From assembly GCA_021779095.1 (NCBI GenBank), contig JAJYBI010000013.1, forward strand, positions 20,281 through 84,280: a stretch of DNA of 64,000 nt, in the 5' to 3' direction. Source of the DNA: Deltaproteobacteria bacterium. Its GTDB lineage: Bacteria; Desulfobacterota; Desulfuromonadia; Geobacterales; JAJYBI01. Numbering within the stretch: the first letter of the stretch is position 1; every line of letters starts with the position of its first letter. This document shows positions 29,943-41,696 of the stretch, piece after piece. The position numbers and the translations under genes were made by a program. Under the pieces are notes generated by a model. That model did no database searches, was not told the origin of the DNA, and was given only the letters and a program-made list of their open reading frames with translations.

Positions 29943-30239
29943 TCAGTGAAAGACGACCCCTTTTGCCAGCACCTTCACCGTGCAGTTGTCCACGCACACC
30001 TCGGCATCTTCCACGGCCAGTTCGGCCAGCTTTTCTCCCCTGGATTCGATTTCATCATACTTCGCGTCAAGGTCCGTATCGCGGTCGAACCCCCACGCAC
30101 CGTAGGGAACCAGGAGTCTCATGCCGTCCGGATCGCCCGTATCCGTCATATGGGTATGGTAGTCAAGGACGAAACCGGAATCTCCCTGCGAGATGCGGTA
30201 GCCGCCCCACTCGTTGCTTTTCTCGAATGCAGTTGCCAT
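29943..30239 (-). CDS. Hypothetical protein, 98 aa
   Basis: MATAFEKSNEWGGYRISQGDSGFVLDYHTHMTDTGDPDGMRLLVPYGAWGFDRDTD...; GGAGG RBS just upstream. Confidence 0.75.
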   Translation of the reverse strand: MATAFEKSNEWGGYRISQGDSGFVLDYHTHMTDTGDPDGMRLLVPYGAWGFDRDTDLDAKYDEIESRGEKLAELAVEDAEVCVDNCTVKVLAKGVVFH

Positions 30240-30383
30240 GACATCCTCCTTTCGAAGCTATTTGCCACACTGTTATTTTACAATGGATTGGCGTTGCGAC
30301 GAGCAACAATATCGCGGTGCGGGAGAATCGCTCTGAAAAGCGAGGCAGCGGCGAATGCCGTCGATCCTCCGGTGTTGCGTGCG

Positions 30384-31292
30384 TCACCGTTGCTTGATGA
30401 AGGTCCCCTTCTCGTACTCCTCGAAGGCGAGCCGGAGTTCCTCCTGCGTGTTCATGACGATGGGGCCGTACCAGGCCACCGGCTCCCTCAGCGGCCGGCC
30501 GGCGAGAAACAGAAACCGCACCGGGCTCTCCCCCGCCTCCACCATGATCCCGCTTCCGGTCCGCTCGTACAGGACCACCGTCTCCGGGCCGCAGAGGCAG
30601 GGCCGATCCAGGTCCATCCATCCCGCCCCCGCCATCTCGTAGGCGAAGGGGTCGCGCCGCTCGTCGAACCAGCCGCCGCCGTCCAGCACGTAGGCGATGG
30701 CGGTATGCCCCTCCTTCACCGAATGACGGAAGATAGTCCCGGCGGGTACGCTCACGTCCAGCATCTCCGGCTCGATGACGATGTCCCGCACCGGCCCCTG
30801 GACGCCGTTCACCGTACCACTCACCACCTTCACCCGGGCTCCCGATTCCAGCACAACCTCCGGAATCTCCGACGCCTTCACGTCCCGGTAGCGCGGCTCC
30901 ATCATCTTCCGGTCGGCGGGGAGGTTCGCCCAGAACTGGAACCCCCACATCGTCCCCGTGGGGCTTGTCTGCGGCATCTCCTGGTGGATGATGCCGCTCC
31001 CCGCGGTCATCCACTGCAGGTCGCCGGCACCGATCACCCCGCTGTTCCCCATGCTGTCGCCGTGTTCCACGAGCCCCTCCAGGACGTAGGTGATGGTCTC
31101 GATCCCCCGGTGCGGGTGCCAGGGGAAGCCGGGGAGGTACTCGGCGGGGTTGGCGGTGTGGAAGTCGTCCAGCATGAGAAACGGGTCGAAGAGCGGCACC
31201 TGGGAATAGCCGAAGGCACGCTTGAGATGGACGCCGGCCCCCTCGACGGTGGGCCGGCTCTTGAGTATCCGGTCGATGCGGCGGCTGGTCAC
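30384..31292 (-). CDS. Pirin family protein (cupin)
   Basis: 'DPFLMLDDFHTANPAEYLPGFPWHPHRGIETITYVLEGLVEHGDSMGNSGVIGAGDLQWMTAGSGIIHQEMP'. Confidence 0.96.
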   Translation of the reverse strand: MTSRRIDRILKSRPTVEGAGVHLKRAFGYSQVPLFDPFLMLDDFHTANPAEYLPGFPWHPHRGIETITYVLEGLVEHGDSMGNSGVIGAGDLQWMTAGSGIIHQEMPQTSPTGTMWGFQFWANLPADRKMMEPRYRDVKASEIPEVVLESGARVKVVSGTVNGVQGPVRDIVIEPEMLDVSVPAGTIFRHSVKEGHTAIAYVLDGGGWFDERRDPFAYEMAGAGWMDLDRPCLCGPETVVLYERTGSGIMVEAGESPVRFLFLAGRPLREPVAWYGPIVMNTQEELRLAFEEYEKGTFIKQR

Positions 31293-31342
31293 GGTGGTAC
31301 CTCCTGATGTGAAGTGGACGTCGAATGCACTTCACCAGTGTA

Positions 31343-33139
31343 TCAGAATGCGAGGCACCCGCATCCGCCCCGGGCGTGCCTCCCGCCGTGGCGAAACGTA
31401 CGGGCCGCGGCCGCCGCACGCGGCAACCGCTCCGACCGGCTCCAGGCTCCGCCGAAGCTTGTAACGGGCGACCAGCCGGGGCTCGCCGGCGGCAGCGGCG
31501 GCGCCAGTGAGGTAAACTCGCCGGCACCGTGGACGATCCGTCCCCCCATGACCGTGAGAAGTGACTCGATCCCGCCGATTTCCTCCTCGGGGACGGCGAA
31601 GTAGTCCGCCGAAAGCACCGCCAGGTCCGCCAGCCGTCCCGCGGCGATCCGTCCCTTCAGCCCCTCGTCGCCGGAGAACCAGGCGCTCCCCTCGGTGTAG
31701 AGGCGAAGCGCCGTGGTCCGGTCGAGGCGGTTCCGCACGTCGTACAGCTTCAGCCCGCCCACGGTCCGGCCGGATACGAGCCACTTAAGCGACACCCACG
31801 GATTGTAGCTGGCAACCCGGGTGGCGTCGGTTCCCGCCCCCACCGGTATTCCCATGGCGAGCATCCGGGCGACCGGCGGGCTGCGCCGTGCCGCCGCCGC
31901 ACCGTACCGTGCCACGAAGTATTCACCCTGGAACGCCATCCGGTCCTGGATGGCGATGCCGCCGCCGAGCCGCGTCACCCGTTCCAGGTTCTTATCCGAG
32001 ATGGTCTCGGCATGGTCGAAGAACCAGCGCAGCCCCTGAAACGGCACCTCCCGGTCGACCCCCTCGAACACGTCCAGGAACCGGCCGATGGACTCGTCGT
32101 AGGTGGCATGGAGCCTAAACGGCCAGCGCTTTTCGGCGAGGAGCCGCACCACCTTCTGCAGCTGCGCCTCCATGGTGGGGAGCAGCTCCGGCCGCGGTTC
32201 CGGGAAGTCCTCGAAATCGGCGGCGGAGAAGACGAGCATCTCGCCGGCGCCGTTCACCTTGAAGGTATCGCCCCCCTCTCCCGGCGCGGTCATCCCGGTC
32301 CAGCGGGCGAAGTCGTCGTACTCACCGCCGGGGCGCTGGGTGAAGAGGTTGTAGGCGATACGCAGGGTGAGTTCGTCCCGCCGCGCCAACTCCCCGATCA
32401 CGTGATAGTCGTCCGGGTAGTTCTGGAAGCCGCCCCCGGCGTCGATGGCGCTCGTGAGCCCGAGCCGGTTCAGCTCCCGCAGGAAGAGACGGGTGGAGTT
32501 CAGCTGGTCGTCAAACCCCAGTTTCGGCCCTTTGGCCAGGCTCGCATAGAGGAGCATGGCGTTGGGGCGGGCGATGAGAAGCCCCGTGGGGTTGCCCGCC
32601 CGGTCCCGCCGGATCTCGCCTCCCGGCGGGTCGGGGGTGTCTTTCGTGTACCCCAGGACACGCAGGGCGGCACCGTTCACCAGCGCCCGGTCGTACAGAT
32701 GCAGCACGAACACCGGCGTGTCGGGGGAGACCCCGTTGATCTCCTCCAGGGTCGGCAGCCGTTTTTCTGCGAACTGGAACTCGCCCCAGCCGCCGATCAC
32801 CCGCACCCACTGGGGAGGCGGCGTGCGGCGCGCCTGGTCGCGAAGCATCGCCAGCGCCAGGGACAGGGACGGCACCCCGTCCCAGCGCAGCTCCATGTTG
32901 AAGTTGAGTCCGCCCCGGATGACGTGGATATGGGAGTCGTTGAGGCCGGGAACGACGGTATGGCCATTCAGGTCGATCACCCGCGTGCCGGCCCCCCGGT
33001 ACGGCTCTGTGTCCCGTTCGCTGCCGACGGCGACGAACCGGCCGCCGTCGATGGCAACGGAGGTCGCCGCCGGCACCATCGGGTTCAGGGTGGTAATACG
33101 TCCGTTGGTAAGTATGGTTTCTGCAGAGGCGGCCGTCAT
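31343..33139 (-). CDS. Amidohydrolase family protein (YtcJ-like)
   Basis: 'AETILTNGRITTLNP', 'VVPGLNDSHIHVIRGG', 'IPVGAGTDATRVASYNPW', 'GRLADLAVLSADYFAVPE'. Confidence 0.93.
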   Translation of the reverse strand: MTAASAETILTNGRITTLNPMVPAATSVAIDGGRFVAVGSERDTEPYRGAGTRVIDLNGHTVVPGLNDSHIHVIRGGLNFNMELRWDGVPSLSLALAMLRDQARRTPPPQWVRVIGGWGEFQFAEKRLPTLEEINGVSPDTPVFVLHLYDRALVNGAALRVLGYTKDTPDPPGGEIRRDRAGNPTGLLIARPNAMLLYASLAKGPKLGFDDQLNSTRLFLRELNRLGLTSAIDAGGGFQNYPDDYHVIGELARRDELTLRIAYNLFTQRPGGEYDDFARWTGMTAPGEGGDTFKVNGAGEMLVFSAADFEDFPEPRPELLPTMEAQLQKVVRLLAEKRWPFRLHATYDESIGRFLDVFEGVDREVPFQGLRWFFDHAETISDKNLERVTRLGGGIAIQDRMAFQGEYFVARYGAAAARRSPPVARMLAMGIPVGAGTDATRVASYNPWVSLKWLVSGRTVGGLKLYDVRNRLDRTTALRLYTEGSAWFSGDEGLKGRIAAGRLADLAVLSADYFAVPEEEIGGIESLLTVMGGRIVHGAGEFTSLAPPLPPASPGWSPVTSFGGAWSRSERLPRAAAAARTFRHGGRHARGGCGCLAF

Positions 33140-33205
33140 GAGGGCACCTTCCTTTCTTACCGCTCCCCGCGACTACGCGCGGGAACCGTCAGCCGGACCG
33201 GACCG

Positions 33206-33637
33206 TCACGGCTTTTTCCCAATTATCGCCCCGGCAACCACAGCGGTGATGATGCCGTACGGCAGATTCACCAGCAGCAGGTAGACGGTGAACAATATCC
33301 CGCCGTGCATGAGTCCGAAATACCCCGCGCCGCGCATGGGGAGGAAAACGATGTACAGCGCCAGCACCGGCGCGAGGACATAGAGAAATCCGACGAGGTA
33401 CAGCCGTTTCCAGGCGGCCTTTATGATAAAGCCGAACGGGATACCCCACAGTCCGCCCCAGAAGAGCGGCCGATATATCTCCGGCGCCTTCAGGGAGGCC
33501 GGGGCCATGACCCCGAATGCAGCACTGATTCCCGCGCCGAACAGAATGAGGCTGAAAAGGACTACGGCCAGGCCACCCAGAACCCCGGCAGTGAAACAGA
33601 TTGCCAACCGCTGCAGAAGCGTCAGTCCATTTTCCAT
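33206..33637 (-). CDS. Small polytopic membrane protein, unknown function
   Basis: MENGLTLLQRLAICFTAGVLGGLAVVLFSLILFGAG...; hydrophobic segments. Confidence 0.7.
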   Translation of the reverse strand: MENGLTLLQRLAICFTAGVLGGLAVVLFSLILFGAGISAAFGVMAPASLKAPEIYRPLFWGGLWGIPFGFIIKAAWKRLYLVGFLYVLAPVLALYIVFLPMRGAGYFGLMHGGILFTVYLLLVNLPYGIITAVVAGAIIGKKP

Positions 33638-33932
33638 CGTGTTGCCCCCTTTGCCTGTTTTCCGGGATTGCCGGGCGGACCGTTTTTCGCTTCCGGGCGG
33701 TTTCTCCCCTTTATCCCCTTCACACGGCGCCGTCACCTGACTGGTACGGCGCGGAATGCGGCCTTCCCGCTCATCATGCGGGTTTCAACCCTGCGGCGCA
33801 CGCCGCATGCATCTCAGACGTGCACCACCTGCCCCCCGTTTACCTCCTGTTGCAAGTATATGCCTGTCGTTCATGAATGCGACAAGGAATCTGTCCGGAC
33901 CGTTCCTGTCGGCCGGCAACGTCTCGACCGGT

Positions 33933-34409
33933 TCAGGACGCGTTTCCCCCGCCGCTTGGGTCCGGCCGGCACTCCAGCGCCGCAACCTTGGCAAGGCGCC
34001 GCACGTGGCGTTCGGCGCCGCTGAAACTGGCGGCCAGAAAGCTGCAGACGAGTTCCCAGGCCTCGGCATAGCCGACGACCTGGCTCCCGAGACAGATCAC
34101 GTTCATTGCGTCGTCTTCAACCCCCTGATGGGAAGAATATCCGTCATGGATGAGGGCGGCCCGCACCCCGGCCACCTTGTTGGCGGCAATCGCCGCACCC
34201 ACCCCGCTGCTGCAGAGCGCGATCCCCCGCGCCACGCTCCCGGCCGCGACCGCCCTGGCAAGGGGGATGATGAAGTCAGGGTAGTCATCCCCCGGATTCA
34301 GTTCCCATGCGCCGAAATCGGTCACGTCGTACCCTGCGCCGCGCAGGTCGACGACCATCCTTTCCTTCATGGCGAAGCCGCCATGATCGGCGCCGATGCC
34401 GATATGCAT
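33933..34409 (-). CDS. rpiB: RpiB/LacA/LacB family sugar-phosphate isomerase
   Basis: 'MHIGIGADHGGFAMKERMVVDLRGAGYDVTDFG', 'GIALCSSGVGAAIAANKVAGVRAALIHD'. Confidence 0.9.
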   Translation of the reverse strand: MHIGIGADHGGFAMKERMVVDLRGAGYDVTDFGAWELNPGDDYPDFIIPLARAVAAGSVARGIALCSSGVGAAIAANKVAGVRAALIHDGYSSHQGVEDDAMNVICLGSQVVGYAEAWELVCSFLAASFSGAERHVRRLAKVAALECRPDPSGGGNAS

Positions 34410-34706
34410 CTCCATCTCCTCTTCCGACCGATCCATCGACCCGCCGATGCATCATGCGGAACAGCACCCGTCGACAAAAGACCGTCGCTCGTCATCAGCG
34501 GCCGCTCCGACGGCTGACTTCATCTGCATATAGTGTAAGACGATTATGGAGCATTTGCACATGCTCATGGGGAAGGGAAGCCATGACGGGGGATTTGACG
34601 AGCGAGGGGGTGTTGGCGGGAGGACAGCCGTCAGAACGCGAAAAGGCCGGATATCAGCCGGCCTCGATTTAAGCGGATCATCTGCAGATGATGTAGTGGC
34701 GCCGGA

Positions 34707-35279
34707 TCATGCCCCGCCGGCGATCCAGTGCGCCGCCTCGACGATGGAGGCGAAGACCGGCACATCGGTCGTCAACCTCGCCTTCTCCGTGGCGCCGTAT
34801 CCCGTCTCCACGAGGACCGGCCGGCAGCCGGCCGCACGCCCCGCCTCCACGTCCACCAGCTTGTCGCCGATGATGAACGACGCGAAGAGGTCGATACGGT
34901 GTTCGGTCGCCGCCTGCAGCAGCATCCCCGGCAACGGTTTGCGGCATGCGCAGACCGTACGGTATCGCTCCACCGTCCCGTCGGGGTGGTGGGGGCAGAA
35001 GTAGTAGGCGTCCACCGCCGCCCCTTCGCGGGCGAGGAGCCCGTCCATGTGGCGGTGGAGGCGGTGCATCGCCGCCTCGTCGTAGTAGCCGCGGGCGATC
35101 CCCGACTGGTTGGTCACCACCACGACCAGGAACCCCGTCTCCTTGAGAAGGCGGATCGCGGCGGGTGCGCCGGGGACGAAGACGAACTCCTCGGGACGGA
35201 ACAGGTAGTCCCGCTCCTGGTTGACGGTGCCGTCCCGGTCGAGAAAGACCGCCCGTGCCGGTGATGCCGCGCCCGTCAT
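34707..35279 (-). CDS. gmhB: D-glycero-beta-D-manno-heptose 1,7-bisphosphate 7-phosphatase
   Basis: 'AVFLDRDGTVNQERDYL', 'VVVVTNQSGIARGYYDEAAM', 'YYFCPHHPDGTVERYRTVCACRKPLPGML'. Confidence 0.95.
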   Translation of the reverse strand: MTGAASPARAVFLDRDGTVNQERDYLFRPEEFVFVPGAPAAIRLLKETGFLVVVVTNQSGIARGYYDEAAMHRLHRHMDGLLAREGAAVDAYYFCPHHPDGTVERYRTVCACRKPLPGMLLQAATEHRIDLFASFIIGDKLVDVEAGRAAGCRPVLVETGYGATEKARLTTDVPVFASIVEAAHWIAGGA

Positions 35280-35286
35280 CGTGCCG

Positions 35287-36753
35287 TCACTTCCCGGAAC
35301 GGCGGATCTTCTCGATGATGTTCGTGGTGGACTTGCCGTCCACGAACTCCACCAGTTCCACCCGGCCGCCGTAGGACTCCACCACATCGTGCCCCACGAC
35401 CCCCTCGCGGGTGTAGTCGCCCCCCTTCACGAGCACCTGGGGACGGAGCGTCTCGATGAGCCGAAGCGGCGTATCCTCGTCGAAGATGACCACGTAGTCG
35501 ACGCAGTCCAGGGCGGCCAGCACGTGGGCCCGCTCCTCCTGGCCGATGAGCGGCCGCTCCGGCCCTTTGAGCCGCCGGATGGATGCGTCGCTGTTGAGTC
35601 CCAGCACCAGCAGGTCGCCGAAGCCGCGCGCCTTCTGCAGGTACTTCACGTGCCCCACATGGAGCAGGTCGAAGCAGCCGTTGGTGAAGACGACCCGCCG
35701 CCCCTTGTCCTGCTCGGCGGCGATGATACCGGACAGCACGTCCAGGTTCTTGATCTTGGAGTCGCTGTCCCGGTGGCCGTGCCCGACCTCTTCCACGATC
35801 TCCCGGGGGGAGACGGTGGAGGTCCCCACCTTCCCCACCGCAATCCCTGCGGCGATGTTCGCGAGCATTGCGGCATCGGCGAACATCCGGCCGCCGGCCA
35901 GGGCGAGACTGAACATGGAGAGGACCGTGTCGCCGGCACCGGTTACGTCGAATACCTCACGGGCGGTGGTGGGGATATGGGTGACCGTACCGTCCCTGAG
36001 GAAGAGGGACATCCCCTCCTCGCTCCGGGTGATGAGGAGCGCTTCCAGGTCCACCCTGTCCAGGAGCGTCTTGGCCGCACGAACGAGGCTCTCTTCGCCG
36101 GTGATGGCGACGCCGGAGGCGATCTCCGCCTCGCGCCGGTTCGGGGTGAGGATCGTCGCCCCGCCGTACTTGCCGAAGTCGTTACCCTTCGGGTCCACCA
36201 GTACCGGTATATGCAGGGCGCGGGCGATACCGATGATCTCCGCCAGCAGCCGCTCGGTGAGGACCCCCTTGGCGTAGTCCGAGACGAGGATCGCCCGGAA
36301 ACTGGGACCCTTCTCCCGCAGATAGGCGCAGATCCGGTCCTCAAACTCGCTTGAAACCGGCTGTTTCGTCTCCCGGTCGATCCGGACGATCTGCTGATTG
36401 GAGGCGAGCACCCGGGTCTTCTTGCTCGTGGCCCGCATCGGGTCTTCGTACAGGCCGTCCGTATCCACCCCCATGCCGGTAAAGACGTGACGCAGGACGG
36501 TGCCATTGTCATCGGCGCCGATGACGCTGCAGACCGATACGCGGCAGCCGAGGGAGACGAGGTTGTTCACCACGTTGCCGGCGCCGCCGAGCCGCAACTC
36601 CTCGCGGGTCACATCCACCACCTGCACCGGCGCCTCGGGAGAGATACGCTCCGTCTTCCCCCACAGGTACTCGTCCAGCATCAGGTCCCCGATAACGAGG
36701 AGCGTCAGCTCCGACGCCTGGATGAACAGGGATTCCACATCCTTACGTTCCAT
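35287..36753 (-). CDS. hldE: Bifunctional heptose-7-phosphate kinase / heptose-1-phosphate adenylyltransferase
   Basis: Kinase '[27 protein letters not shown]' plus '[44 protein letters not shown]'. Confidence 0.97.
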   Translation of the reverse strand: MERKDVESLFIQASELTLLVIGDLMLDEYLWGKTERISPEAPVQVVDVTREELRLGGAGNVVNNLVSLGCRVSVCSVIGADDNGTVLRHVFTGMGVDTDGLYEDPMRATSKKTRVLASNQQIVRIDRETKQPVSSEFEDRICAYLREKGPSFRAILVSDYAKGVLTERLLAEIIGIARALHIPVLVDPKGNDFGKYGGATILTPNRREAEIASGVAITGEESLVRAAKTLLDRVDLEALLITRSEEGMSLFLRDGTVTHIPTTAREVFDVTGAGDTVLSMFSLALAGGRMFADAAMLANIAAGIAVGKVGTSTVSPREIVEEVGHGHRDSDSKIKNLDVLSGIIAAEQDKGRRVVFTNGCFDLLHVGHVKYLQKARGFGDLLVLGLNSDASIRRLKGPERPLIGQEERAHVLAALDCVDYVVIFDEDTPLRLIETLRPQVLVKGGDYTREGVVGHDVVESYGGRVELVEFVDGKSTTNIIEKIRRSGK

Positions 36754-36822
36754 GAATGAATTACCTCGCAAGCCGGTCGGCACCCCTCCCCTGGAGCCAG
36801 GGGTCGTGATGACCGGTGTTTG

Positions 36823-37398
36823 TCATGCTTCGGCGAAGAGCCGTTTCTCCAAGAGGTCGCAGATGATGTGAATCATGAGAATATGCCCCTCCTGGATGCG
36901 GGGGGTGTCGGAGCTCGGGACCGTGAGTGCGATGTCGACGCACCCCGCGATGGAGCCTCCGTCGCGTCCCAGGAGGCCGACGGTGCGGCAGCCCGTCTGC
37001 CGGGCCAGAGCCAGCGCCTGCTGCACGTTGGGTGAGTTGCCGCTGGTGGAGATGCCGACCACCACGTCGCCGGGAACGGCGTGCGCCTCAACCTGCCGGC
37101 TGAAGATCCGGTCGAAACCGTAGTCGTTCCCCAGGGCGGTGAGGATGGAGCTGTCCGTCGTAAGCGCTATGGCCGGCAGACCCCGCCGCTCCATCTTGAA
37201 CCGCCCCACGATCTCGGCGGCAAAGTGCTGGGCGTCGGCAGCCGACCCGCCGTTGCCGCAGAGAAGGAGCTTGTTGCCGGCCCGGTACGTCGCCGCGAGC
37301 AGCTCCACCGTCTCGGCAACGAGGGGTGCGAGCCCTGACTGCATGGCGGCGAGCACGGTCCGCTGCGTTTCCATCTGTTCCCTGATATTCTCTATCAT
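36823..37398 (-). CDS. gmhA: Phosphoheptose isomerase
   Basis: '[58 protein letters not shown]'. Confidence 0.97.
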   Translation of the reverse strand: MIENIREQMETQRTVLAAMQSGLAPLVAETVELLAATYRAGNKLLLCGNGGSAADAQHFAAEIVGRFKMERRGLPAIALTTDSSILTALGNDYGFDRIFSRQVEAHAVPGDVVVGISTSGNSPNVQQALALARQTGCRTVGLLGRDGGSIAGCVDIALTVPSSDTPRIQEGHILMIHIICDLLEKRLFAEA

Positions 37399-37556
37399 CC
37401 GTTGCCTCCATATAACCTACACACGATATCTGATCTCGCAACGCCGCAACGAAATCACACCTTGTTACCCCCATACGATCGGACAATGCATTGCCGATGA
37501 CCCTTTGATTGTATGTCGCGTCGGTGCGCTCGACGCATGAGACAGTTATTCCCGGT

Positions 37557-38600
37557 TTAGCCGGTCTCGAACGACTCAACTTCCGTCGCGTCCGCCGCCA
37601 TCGTCCGCTCGAACTCCGCCAACGTCAGGACGCCGGCCATGCCGAATGCGGTGATCGCCCCCGCGGGGGTCACCGCGACGATGCCGGGCAGCTCCTCCGC
37701 CAGGCGCTGGAAGGTGCGCCGCACGGCCTTCACCTCGCCCACCATCGGCAGGAACTGCAGCCGGATGTTGTCGTGCAAAAGCGCGTAACCCGCCTGTTTC
37801 ACCAGACGGGACAGCCGGCGCGGTACCAGCACGACAAGCCGGTCCCCCCGACGGGCCGGCTGCAGGAGCAGCCGGAACAGGGCGTCACACTCCTCGGGAG
37901 TGGCGGCCGACGGCATCAGCAGGCAGTAGTTCCGTACCACGCCGTACTGCGCCGCCACACGCTCGCGGCAGCGGACGAGGTGCTCGTTCCGTCGTTCCAG
38001 CGATCCGAACTGCGGCTCGGCGCCGGGCCGAACGAACGACGACGCCCGACAGGTGAGGAATCCGGCCTTCATGGCGCGGCGCGAGTACTCCCTGAGGCAG
38101 CACTCACCGCCGTCCAGATCGGCGTCGAACCCGCCGATCGTCTCGAACACGGACCGCCGGACCAGCATCGCCGCGAACGAGCCGTGGTCCGCCTCTCCGA
38201 CGACAGGCGGTGCCTTCTTCACTCCATCGGTATCGAAACGGGGGACGATCAGCCCCGCCTCGGGACGGTCATCGGCGAGCGCCAGGAGCTGCTCCAGCCA
38301 GCCAGGGGTCACCACCGAACTCTGGCGGACGATCACGGCATAAGGCGCTTCCGACCGGGCGAGCCCCTGGTTCAGTGCGGCAACGAACCCCAGGTTACGC
38401 TGGGAGCTCAAGAGCAGCGCGCGCTCGTCGAGGGACTCCGTCACCTCTTCCAGGAAGGTCTCGGTTTCCCGTTCGCTGCCGGTATCGATGAGGATGAGAC
38501 GGGCATCGGTGGTCGTATCGATGATGCTGGCAATGCACTGCCGGGCCTCGACCGGGCGGTTCCAGACCGGAATGATTATGTCGACAGAAGGTAGGTACAT
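37557..38600 (-). CDS. Family 2-type glycosyltransferase
   Basis: 'YLPSVDIIIPVWNRPVEARQCIASIIDTT...LLSSQRNLGFVAALNQGLA'. Confidence 0.85.
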   Translation of the reverse strand: MYLPSVDIIIPVWNRPVEARQCIASIIDTTTDARLILIDTGSERETETFLEEVTESLDERALLLSSQRNLGFVAALNQGLARSEAPYAVIVRQSSVVTPGWLEQLLALADDRPEAGLIVPRFDTDGVKKAPPVVGEADHGSFAAMLVRRSVFETIGGFDADLDGGECCLREYSRRAMKAGFLTCRASSFVRPGAEPQFGSLERRNEHLVRCRERVAAQYGVVRNYCLLMPSAATPEECDALFRLLLQPARRGDRLVVLVPRRLSRLVKQAGYALLHDNIRLQFLPMVGEVKAVRRTFQRLAEELPGIVAVTPAGAITAFGMAGVLTLAEFERTMAADATEVESFETG

Positions 38601-38697
38601 GTGAAAACCGGGAAAGCACCGCCGTGCATTGCGCGGTGGTGCCGGACGGTCCGGGCGCCCGTCCGGGGGGGGACGGACACCCGGCATCGGGGGTAGA

Positions 38698-39783
<1,086 letters not shown>

Positions 39784-39802
39784 TTAAGCGCACCATGCTA
39801 AC

Positions 39803-39833
39803 AAAAACCCCCCTGCATGGCAAGGGGGTTTTT
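39803..39833. terminator. Stem-loop with T-run on both strands, upstream of mreB / downstream of TPM-LemA side
   Basis: AAAAACCCCC-CTGCATGGCAA-GGGGGTTTTT. Confidence 0.75.
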
Positions 39834-39896
39834 CAAGGAACTACGGCACGTTGGATAAATTGTTTTCCCCGCCGGCGGCAGGGGAAATCGCACGTC

Positions 39897-40766
39897 CTAC
39901 CAGTCGCCGGATGCGCCGCCACCGCCGAAATCCCCGCCGCCGCCGGAAAAACCGCCACCACCTGAACCACCCGAGGAACCGCCCCCCCAGCCGCCATAGA
40001 ACGGACCGCCGAAGAAGCCACCGCCGCCGCCCCAGCCGCCACCGCCGCCGAAGAGAACGGCGAGCAGGAGTCCGAACGCGAGCCCCACCAGGGCAAGGAA
40101 CCCCAGCACGGCAAGTGAAAGGCCGGGAAAGGCGAGAAACGCCGTGAGCGGCAGCCCGGCGGCCCCGACGAGCGCTCCCAGGGGGCGGGAGACGGCACCG
40201 GCGAAGACGCAGACCACCAGGAGCACCACCAGATACGGGATCAGGGACGGGGTGCGGCCCTGCCGGCGGGACGGCGACTCTTTCGCCGTATATTCCCCTT
40301 TTACGACTGCGGCAATCGCGTTCACCCCGGCCACGACACCGCCGTCGTAGTCCCCCTGCCTGAATCGCGGCACCATCTCATCGCGGATGATCCGTCCCGA
40401 CAGAAGGTCGGTGAGTTTCCCCTCCAGCCCCCGACCGACCTCGATGCGGATCTTGTGTTCCTGTTTCGCGATCAGAAGGATGGCGCCGTTGTCCAGCCCC
40501 TTCTGGCCGATACGCCACGCCTCGGCCACCTTGATGGAGTACTCCTCCAGGTTCTCGCCGTCCAGGGTCGGGATCGTCAGCACGACCACCTGGGTGGAAT
40601 CGGTCCGCTCCAGCGCCGCCAGCTGCCGATCAAGCTGCTGCACGGTTCCGGGCGAAAGGAGCCCGGCGTAGTCGTTGACCCTCCCCGTAAGCGCCGGAAC
40701 ATCCAGGCACGACGCGGACGCCGGCAACAGCACCAGCAGAAGGAGTATGCAGATGAGTCTCTTCAC
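39897..40766 (-). CDS. TPM domain (YgcG-like) membrane protein with Gly-rich tail
   Basis: 'VPALTGRVNDYAGLLSPGTVQQLDRQLAALERTDSTQVVVLTIPTLDGENLEEYSIKVAEAWRIGQKGLDNGAILLI'; GGGGGFSGGGGDFGGGGASGDW C-term. Confidence 0.94.
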   Translation of the reverse strand: MKRLICILLLLVLLPASASCLDVPALTGRVNDYAGLLSPGTVQQLDRQLAALERTDSTQVVVLTIPTLDGENLEEYSIKVAEAWRIGQKGLDNGAILLIAKQEHKIRIEVGRGLEGKLTDLLSGRIIRDEMVPRFRQGDYDGGVVAGVNAIAAVVKGEYTAKESPSRRQGRTPSLIPYLVVLLVVCVFAGAVSRPLGALVGAAGLPLTAFLAFPGLSLAVLGFLALVGLAFGLLLAVLFGGGGGWGGGGGFFGGPFYGGWGGGSSGGSGGGGFSGGGGDFGGGGASGDW

Positions 40767-40785
40767 GCCAAAGCTCCGAACCCCA

Positions 40786-41367
40786 TCAGAATTTCACCTT
40801 CGGTGCCGTCTGGGCCGCCTCGTCCGCCTTGTACGGCTCCTTGCGCGAGAGGTGCAAAAGAAGCGAATTGGTGAGGGAATTTGGGAAGATACGGATACTG
40901 GTATTGAATTCCTGTACCGCCTGGTTGTACCGGGTCCGCGCCACGTTGATACGGTTTTCCGTCCCCTCCAGCTGGTTCTGCAGATCCATGAAATTCTGGT
41001 TCGCCTTCAGGTCAGGATACCGCTCCACCACGACCATCAGCCGCGACAGTGCCCCCGACAGCGCGCCCTGGGCCTGCTGGAACCTCGCCAGCGCCTGGGG
41101 ATCGCTCACCAGGTCCTTCGACGCCTGGATCGAGCCGACCTTCGCCCGCGCCTCGGTCACCGCCTGCAGGGTGTCGGACTCGTGTTTCGCATACCCCTTC
41201 ACCACCTCCACGAGGTTGGGGATGAGGTCGGCGCGACGCTGATACGCGGCCTGGACGTTACCCCAGGCGGCAAAGACCGCCTCTTCCTGCGCCTGCATCT
41301 TGTTGTAGCCGCAGCCGCTCGTCACCAGCAGAACAGCCGCCATCATTGCCAGAAATATCGTGCGCAT
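40786..41367 (-). CDS. LemA family protein
   Basis: 'GCGYNKMQAQEEAVFAAWGNVQAAYQRRADLIPNLVEVVKGYAKHESDTLQAVTEARAKV'. Confidence 0.97.
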   Translation of the reverse strand: MRTIFLAMMAAVLLVTSGCGYNKMQAQEEAVFAAWGNVQAAYQRRADLIPNLVEVVKGYAKHESDTLQAVTEARAKVGSIQASKDLVSDPQALARFQQAQGALSGALSRLMVVVERYPDLKANQNFMDLQNQLEGTENRINVARTRYNQAVQEFNTSIRIFPNSLTNSLLLHLSRKEPYKADEAAQTAPKVKF

Positions 41368-41393
41368 CGTTTCCTCCCTGAAGTTGTGTGTGG

Positions 41394-41696
41394 TTATCCG
41401 GCACTCCGCTCCCGGCGCGGAAGCCGTCCGTCATCGCCGTACCGGACCTTCATGACGATAAGCAGGGCGTAACAGGCAATGGAAAAGGCGTTGGCAAGGA
41501 TGAGCGGCAGGTCGTTCAGCACGATGCCGTACACGAGCCAGAGCACCATCCCGATCGTAAGCAGCACCGGCTGCCAGATGGAAATATCCCGGGCATGACC
41601 GGTCCGCCAGGTCCTCACCACCTGGGGAACGGCCGCAAGGCTCGTGAGGGCCCCCGCCACCAGGCCGATACCGGTAACAAGATCGCTCATCGTCAC
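41394..41696 (-). CDS. SemiSWEET/PQ-loop transporter
   Basis: 'GLVAGALTSLAAVPQVVRTWRTGHARDISIWQPVLLTIGMVLWLVYGI'. Confidence 0.92.
   Translation of the reverse strand: MTMSDLVTGIGLVAGALTSLAAVPQVVRTWRTGHARDISIWQPVLLTIGMVLWLVYGIVLNDLPLILANAFSIACYALLIVMKVRYGDDGRLPRRERSAG

Noticed and set aside
29679-33637. Genomic island integrated at tRNA-Leu
   Set aside because: No integrase, no transposase and no visible duplication of the tRNA 3' end; genes are ordinary (pirin, amidohydrolase).
39897-40060. Gly-codon repeat at the TPM gene 3' end as a DNA repeat
   Set aside because: Explained by the Gly-rich C-terminal tail typical of YgcG-like TPM proteins.
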